Shown here one piece after another: positions 58,169 to 64,000 of a DNA stretch of 64,000 bases; position 1 is the stretch's first letter, and each line of letters begins with the position of its first letter. Both the position numbers and the translations under genes were made by a program. Under the pieces are notes generated by a model, which was given only the letters and a program-made list of their open reading frames with translations, was not told the DNA's origin and made no database searches. The stretch lies in NCBI GenBank assembly GCA_030159075.1, contig BROG01000401.1:434001-498000 (forward strand). The letters are read 5' to 3'. The DNA comes from Atrina japonica. Taxonomy: Eukaryota; Mollusca; Bivalvia; Pterioida; Pinnidae.

Positions 58169-59041
58169 ATGAAAGGCCGTTTGGGTCACAAACGGGATGA
58201 ACTTACGCGATGAAATCTTTCATGTTAAAAATCACTTTTAACGCGATAAAACATACTTTTTGCATGCAAGTAGTGACTTTTAACGTGAAAAACTTTTTGC
58301 GTGCAAAACCCATTTCATCGCGTAAATCTTGCTTGCACATAAGTTACAAGATTGCATTGTGCCTGAGAGGAAACAACCAATCAGAACGCTTCTTAAAATC
58401 ATAAAGAGAACAATCAGAAATTAACTGAATAGGATAATAAGTTAAATTTGTAGTAACGATATTTACTAAACGAAATAAAAATAATGTTTATATTTTATCT
58501 GATAATCTAGATACATATGCTGGGAGTATCTGCATTTGTGTTTAGTACTTAAAACCGTGACCAAACGACAGTGTGCTTCGATTTCGGTGATACCCGTTCC
58601 CGGACAAAAAAATATGTTATGCCCAATTCAGTGACCAATATTCACCAAACGAACCAATATTTTTAATCGAACTATTATTGGAATAAAAATACATATTTAG
58701 ATTTTCAAAAATTGTAGAAATCAATAGGCTATGTCGGTATTTTCTGCACAAACTTTTGTTGTAATGAAAATGCGTCTCCCTATCTGGCGCCATTTCTTTA
58801 CTAATTAAACGAAACGAGGCCTCTGATTGGTTAATTTCATCACGTAAGTTCATATCGTAAATTTCCATTTCTAACGCGTTAAAACCCTGTTTTTATGCAA
58901 AAACTTTAAAATCAACACCAACGCGTTGAAATATCCTCCTTCACGTTAAAAATCCCTATTTGCATGCATTAAAAGTGATTTTTAACGCGTAAGCGTTCAT
59001 CTCGTAAGTTCATCCCGTTTGTGACCCAAACGGCTTTTCAT
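58169..59041. mobile_element. 873-bp MITE with TTAACGCG-rich arms
   Basis: The termini ATGAAAGGCCGTTTGGGTCA and TGACCCAAACGGCTTTTCAT are near-perfect inverted repeats extending through CACAAACGGGATGAACTTAC. Flanks GGGTGTCT and AGGTGTCT form an 8-bp target duplication with one mismatch (7 of 8). The arms contain repeated TTAACGCG and TTTTTGCATGCA motifs. No transposase was found. The 8-bp duplication hints at hAT-like mobilisation. Confidence 0.85.
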
Positions 59042-59148
59042 AGGTGTCTGCAGAGTGACACCAAGACCTAGCGGTTGTTGGCATTGTTGTCATGTCATTT
59101 GCTAACTTTAAATTGAAATAAAAAGTTGGCACGTGATATCACTATTCG

Positions 59149-60705
59149 CACCTGGCCCAAAGGGCCGGCGTCCGCCGTCGTCCGTCTATTAACTTTTGCA
59201 ATCTTCTCAAGAGCCAGTGGGCCAGTTTTAACCAAACTTGACATATAACATCCCCACATGAAGCCGCATAAAGCTTACGAATGAAAAAGAGATAGGGCCC
59301 TAAAAGGACTAAAACTTGGTACATCTTTAAAAATCTTCTTCTCATGAACCAATAATCAGATAAGTTTCAAATTTTGTATGCGTGATTGTTATGTCAATAT
59401 CTACAAAGCTTGCGAACGAAAATGAAATCTGTCCATAAACAAGCCACTAGGGGGCACTTCAGTAACACAGGGTATATTTGTATTACAAATTGTTTAATAA
59501 CTCAAAACTGATCGACTTTTGTATACGAAAAAATATATGAGAAAGTTGTTAGGAATTATCTGAGGATCATTTTGACAAAATTTCAAGGTCATGGGGTTAA
59601 AAGTGAAGGTCACAGGCACCTAGGTAAATGGAAAATGTTTTTTTTTTTTTTTTAATTTTCAACATTTTTTACTACTTCTCCCGAACCGTTGGGCCAATTT
59701 GAACCAAACTTGACAGGAAGTATAACCATGTAAAGTCGCATAAAGTTTGCATATGAGAAGGGGCTAGAACCAAACATGGCTAAATATAGAACGACAGAGT
59801 CAGCAGATACTTTTTTATTTAATACATGTATCTCCAAAATTATGAAAGCTAGAAAAAAAAACCAGTTACCTTAAAATGAGCGGCTTGCAAAAATCTACAA
59901 ATGTTTCATTTTGGTAGGAATTGTTGGGTCGACCCTTTTGGGAGTTATTTCCCCTTTTGTGAATTTTTCATGTTTTTTGACATTATCTTGAAAACTATAG
60001 TAGGTTGAGAAAAAGTGTAAGAAGCAAAAATGTTCAGCATACAAAGATCTACAAAAAGGTCAATAGGGCCGAAATTGTCAGGTTGCCCTTATGGGAGTTG
60101 TTTCCCCTTTTAAGTGGATTTTTCATGTTTTTGAATTTTTTCGACATTATCATGAAAAGTATAATAGATTGAGAGAAATTGAAAGAAGCAAAAAATGTTG
60201 AGCATGCAAAGAGCTACAGAAAAGTCAAAAGGGCCGAAATTGTCAGGTCTACCCTTATGGGAGTTATTTCCCTTGGAGTGGATTTTTCATGTGTTTGGCA
60301 GTTTTGTCTTATTATCTTGAAAAGTATAATAGATAGAGAGAAAGAGAAGGAAGCAAACATGTTCAGTATGCAAAGATCTATGAAAAAGTAACAGGAATTA
60401 AATTGTCAGGTTAACCCTTGTAAGGGTGATCCTTGTGAATGGATTTCGCATATTTTCTACTGTTGTTGCACATTATCTTGAAAGATCTATAAAAATATCG
60501 GCAAGGCAAGTCTACCCTTATGCAAATTAATTCTCCATTTCAATGAATTTTTCAAGCTTTTGGTTCAGTATATTGTCAGTAAAATACATTTTACTCAGAT
60601 GATTATCAAAGCCCCAAAGAGCCTACTGTTTTTCGTGTTTATTAGCCATTTTATTTTTTATGTTTTCTGCAATTTTGACCAGGTGCCCCCTTGGGTCTCT
60701 TGTTT
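59149..60705. mobile_element. TTTTTAG...CTTGTT-type repeat module 4, about 1.55 kb
   Basis: It starts CACCTGGCCCAAAGGGCCGG and ends GACCAGGTGCCCCCTTGGGT, then CTCTTGTTT (CACCTGG pairs with CCAGGTG). Four or five subunits of about 100-180 bp carry GGGAGTTATTTCCCCTTTT and TGTTCAGCATGCAAAGATCT. Confidence 0.75.
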
Positions 60706-60740
60706 TTGTGTAGGGAGCATTCATTGGCATTGATTCATAA

Positions 60741-60990
60741 GTGATATCACCTATTCACTTTACAAAACGAATAGGTGATATCACCAAGTCGAATAAGTGA
60801 TATTACTTATTCGAGTAGGTGATATCACTGATTCATTTGAATAGGTGATATCTTTCATTCGAATAGGTGATATCACTCATTCGTATAAGTGATATCACTT
60901 AAGAATTTATAAAAGTGATATCACCTATTCGCATAAGTGATATCACCTATTCGAATGAGTGATATCACCTATTCGAAAGAGTGATATCAC
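60741..60990. repeat. Array of GTGATATCAC palindromes
   Basis: In 250 bp there are nine exact GTGATATCAC decamers plus two variants, spaced mostly 20-27 bp and linked by ATTCGAAT, ATTCG or CTTATTCG. Both the decamer and the linker are palindromic. A lone further unit, GTGATATCACTATTCG, lies at 59133, just before the repeat module that starts at 59149. Confidence 0.9.
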
Positions 60991-61473
60991 TAACTGGTAT
61001 TAAAAAGTAAAACGACGCCGCATAGAAAATGGGCACCCACTTGCGATCTGAATGCTCTACTGCCAGACAATTCCGAGATGGCTGCAATTAATGCTTTAGA
61101 TAAGACATTTATTGCAATTTTAGGGTCCTAGGGCATACAGAGGGCGCAAAAAGACAGAAAGACAAGGGTACATAAAAATAGTAATGCATAAATAATAGCC
61201 CTACACGCGGAGGCAGAAATCTATCATTAGTAATAATTAACTTAAAAATTGTTTTATCCTGTTTCAACTTCTAATGTGACAAAACTCAGTATACATGTAC
61301 ATAATATCAGAGACATGCATAAAATATGTCTCTGATAGTATTCAGTCAGTATTTTTCCAATTTTAATTGATACTCAAACACAAATTCTCCCTATACTTAA
61401 AATTATTGCTGTTGATCACAGATGAACTCGATTATTGATTTTAACACCCCATTTCCAATTAATTTTCTTAATG

Positions 61474-61476
<3 letters not shown>

Positions 61477-61569
<93 letters not shown>
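61477..61569. repeat. (TA)n microsatellite
   Basis: Pure TA for 93 bp. The Tyr-Ile ORFs over it on both strands are artefacts. Confidence 0.98.
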
Positions 61570-61571
<2 letters not shown>

Positions 61572-62166
61572 TTTCTGGCTGGACATTGCGTACACGTGAA
61601 TCCCCTCCTATAAAATGGTAATTTATACGATCCCAATCCAAATTCTATAGTTTCTGTATCCGTCCCTGAACCAATGAAAACTCGCTGCTGTACATATGAC
61701 CTTTGTCTAAACGTAACAATCAGGTGTCAAATAATTTCACAAGAAACAGGTGTCCCAACTTTCGATCGGAATACACGATAACTCATTAGACCTGATAGCA
61801 ACAGTAATATACATTGCAGAAACCATAGACGTGGTCTATGACACAAATAATAATAGATTTCACGATATCGATAAAATGACGAAATTTTTGTGACTGGGGA
61901 TGTGATGTCGGGCACGTAATTCTCAGCATTCTTCGTCAGAGAGGTCAATAAACTCTGTGGTTATGCATGGTACATAATTTCAGTGTTGTACATCTTTACA
62001 CAGTTGGAAAGATCAATTTTACAGTCACGTGACCACCATGTTATTACTTTCAAGCATACCTTATAAAATGATAAAAGAAGCTAAAAATAGCATCTCATTA
62101 ACTATGTCCATACATTAACCCAGTTAAATCAAGATAAATCCATGTTTACTTGTTTGTTGTATTTAG

Positions 62167-62224
62167 GCAGCCATGGAAAGTATCTGAGGCATTTGATACA
62201 AAAGCAAATTAAAGAAGGTTACAC
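62167..62224 (+). other. Possible small exon of a downstream gene
   Basis: The acceptor-like TTGTATTTAG is followed by an open reading SHGKYLRHLIQKQIKEGYT and a donor-like AC|GTGAGA. I recognise no family and found no joining exon with confidence. Confidence 0.25.
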
Positions 62225-63200
62225 GTGAGAGTATTCATCAATGTTTAGTAAATTATGTATGCCCTATCGATTTATTATCACAAAATTGTAAAATTTCCCA
62301 ATATTCCATTTCAGATAGAAATCTGTATATACATGTATCTATTTGTATAACAAAGATATGATTTAGTATTTATTCAATATTTAATCATTATGACGGTGGA
62401 CCTCTCTAGGAATGTTAAATGCATATACTGAGGCCCGATGCCCTTGTTTTTAGATGCAGGTACACTAGAATTTAGGTCCTTTTTATAGTGATTTCGTTTC
62501 AATAAATTAGAGAATAAAACAAACATATATAACATGATTTATGCTCTCGCTAGACTGGACTGACGTACTATTTACACGCGCAGCTGCTTGATGTCATTGA
62601 TGATATAGTAAACAACTTACTCTATGAAAATCAACTGATATTGGTAGCATATGAAATGTCAGAAGGTCAGAATGACACGAGTTGTTGTTTTCACTCAGTT
62701 TAGGTTGAAAATCCAGGTACGTTTAGCCGTGTTTACACTCTAATCCGCACGTCTTTATCAATAATGAAATGTGAGAACAATACAATACAAAATGTACTTT
62801 TTGATTCAAAGTTTATACGTTTGTTTGTTAAAAATTGTATAGGCGACATATTAACCTGTAATGATGTAAATAAAAATAGTACATTTTGTCTAGCCTTTAA
62901 TGTATGTGACCGATAGCCTATGTTATCTAACATGTTCGGAAACATGATACATGTATATCTAACATGGATATAATTTTCTGTCTATATATCATATACATTC
63001 TATGATACTTCGTGAGACAGATTTTCAAATCAGCAATCATACATGTTGTCAGAAATTATCATTCTTTGTAAAATTGCGGATACATTTATTCCCAAGAAAT
63101 ATCAGTGATACTGGAAATGGCCTAATTTCTTCAATCTTTTACAATTTTTGTTTATTCTCAAGATGTTGATTTGGTATTCTCTCACGCATTTTATTTTCCC

Positions 63201-63235
63201 CCTCTCTCTCTCTCTCTCTCTCTTTTTCTCTCTTT
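63201..63235. repeat. (CT)n pyrimidine tract
   Basis: About 12 CT units then TTTTTCTCTC. It precedes an open frame (HFDVEAITSIFIELETIEDL to TGA 63411) that could be a terminal exon, but no clear acceptor or homology supports this. Confidence 0.8.
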
Positions 63236-64000
63236 TGGCACATTTGCAACATTTTGATGTTGAAGCCATAACTTCAATATTCATAGAACTTGAAACAATA
63301 GAAGACTTGACTGTAGATCACGAGTCACTGAAGACCAAACACTTTGATCAGTCTTTGACTGTATCATTACCAGTAGCGAGACTTTCATTTTCAAATGTGG
63401 TGGCCAAATGAGGACCAATATATTATTTGGGTGACCCACAAAAGTTGCACAATAACTATAACATATAGTGGGCTGTTTGCTAGTTTATTTCTTTTCTATC
63501 AAGAATTAAAATGGGAGGCCCGACAGTTTAAAATAGGGATAACAATGGCAACCCCTCAGTAATGCCACTGATCCTAATATGAACTGGGGCCAAGTGAATC
63601 ACTTTTGAAATGATCCACCGCATCCCAGTTCACTGTGCCCCTCCCACAGTGTGGTCAGTTTTCAATCTTATATATGGCTCTGCAGCAGATTTATAATATA
63701 GCATTATCATATAGCACAATCTTGTTACTAAATTGTAAAAACTTTAATGTTATGAACAGATATAAAGAAACAGATATGAGACTCGGCCTAATTAAGCCCC
63801 TGTTACACGTTGACGATTTAGCCAGCGTCTGCCCGACATATGAAAAATTGGGATAATACTCTGGCATACATCGGGTAACTTTTGTAAAGCGATATGAGCT
63901 GTCACAGGTGAAAAATTTTACTTCCCTATTTTATGTAATATTTTGTCTCACATATATATATTCCAAAGAGACCATCTGATGGTTAGAATAACAAATGCAT

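Noticed and set aside
61403..61636. ORFs with poly(Tyr-Ile) on both strands
   Set aside because: Translation of the (TA)n microsatellite.

Overview
The window looks like nuclear DNA from an A+T-rich, repeat-dense invertebrate, most probably a marine bivalve mollusc. The evidence is a spliced metazoan gene with GT-AG introns up to 9 kb, plus many interspersed repeats of kinds I associate with bivalve genomes: tRNA-headed SINEs, modules opening TTTTTAGCTCACCTGAGC and closing GGCCTCTTGTT, Tc1/mariner- and hAT-like MITEs, and minisatellites. The species assignment is inference.

The only complete host gene I can support is on the + strand. It has nine coding exons from 16204 to 50644 and encodes a 415-residue aspartate aminotransferase of the cytosolic (GOT1) type. 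All splice phases close, and the PLP and substrate residues are in place. Its introns (about 1 to 9 kb) hold most of the window's repeats. Introns 1 and 4 carry large arrays of one 18-bp minisatellite. Intron 3 carries a 2-kb hAT element with a BED-finger transposase relic, and intron 6 a cluster of TTTTTAG...CTTGTT repeat modules.

The main discovery lies upstream. Two further exons, at 4630-4768 and 12139-12277, are exactly the length of the gene's first coding exon (139 nt). They end in the same phase at a GT donor and encode alternative N-termini finishing in the family motif VN(L/I)G(x)G. They sit in two copies of a roughly 1-kb segmental duplication that also shares promoter-like DNA. 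The locus therefore appears to have three alternative first exons, or one live exon and two relics.

Layout: 1-4.1 kb, MITE, short tandem repeats and unrecognised DNA. 4.1-8.8 kb, duplication copy A, split by a MITE and by a foldback element that itself contains a 5'-truncated LINE with a 7-bp target-site duplication. 9.1-10.9 kb, decayed Ty3/gypsy pol with two nested MITEs. 11.0-11.3 kb, 32-bp minisatellite. 11.7-12.7 kb, duplication copy B. 12.9-16.2 kb, SINE and promoter-side DNA. 16.2-50.6 kb, the aminotransferase gene. 50.6-64 kb, putative 3' UTR, tandem and dispersed repeats, an 873-bp MITE, a striking array of GTGATATCAC palindromes, a (TA)n tract, and one weak exon-like segment near 62.2 kb that might belong to a downstream gene.
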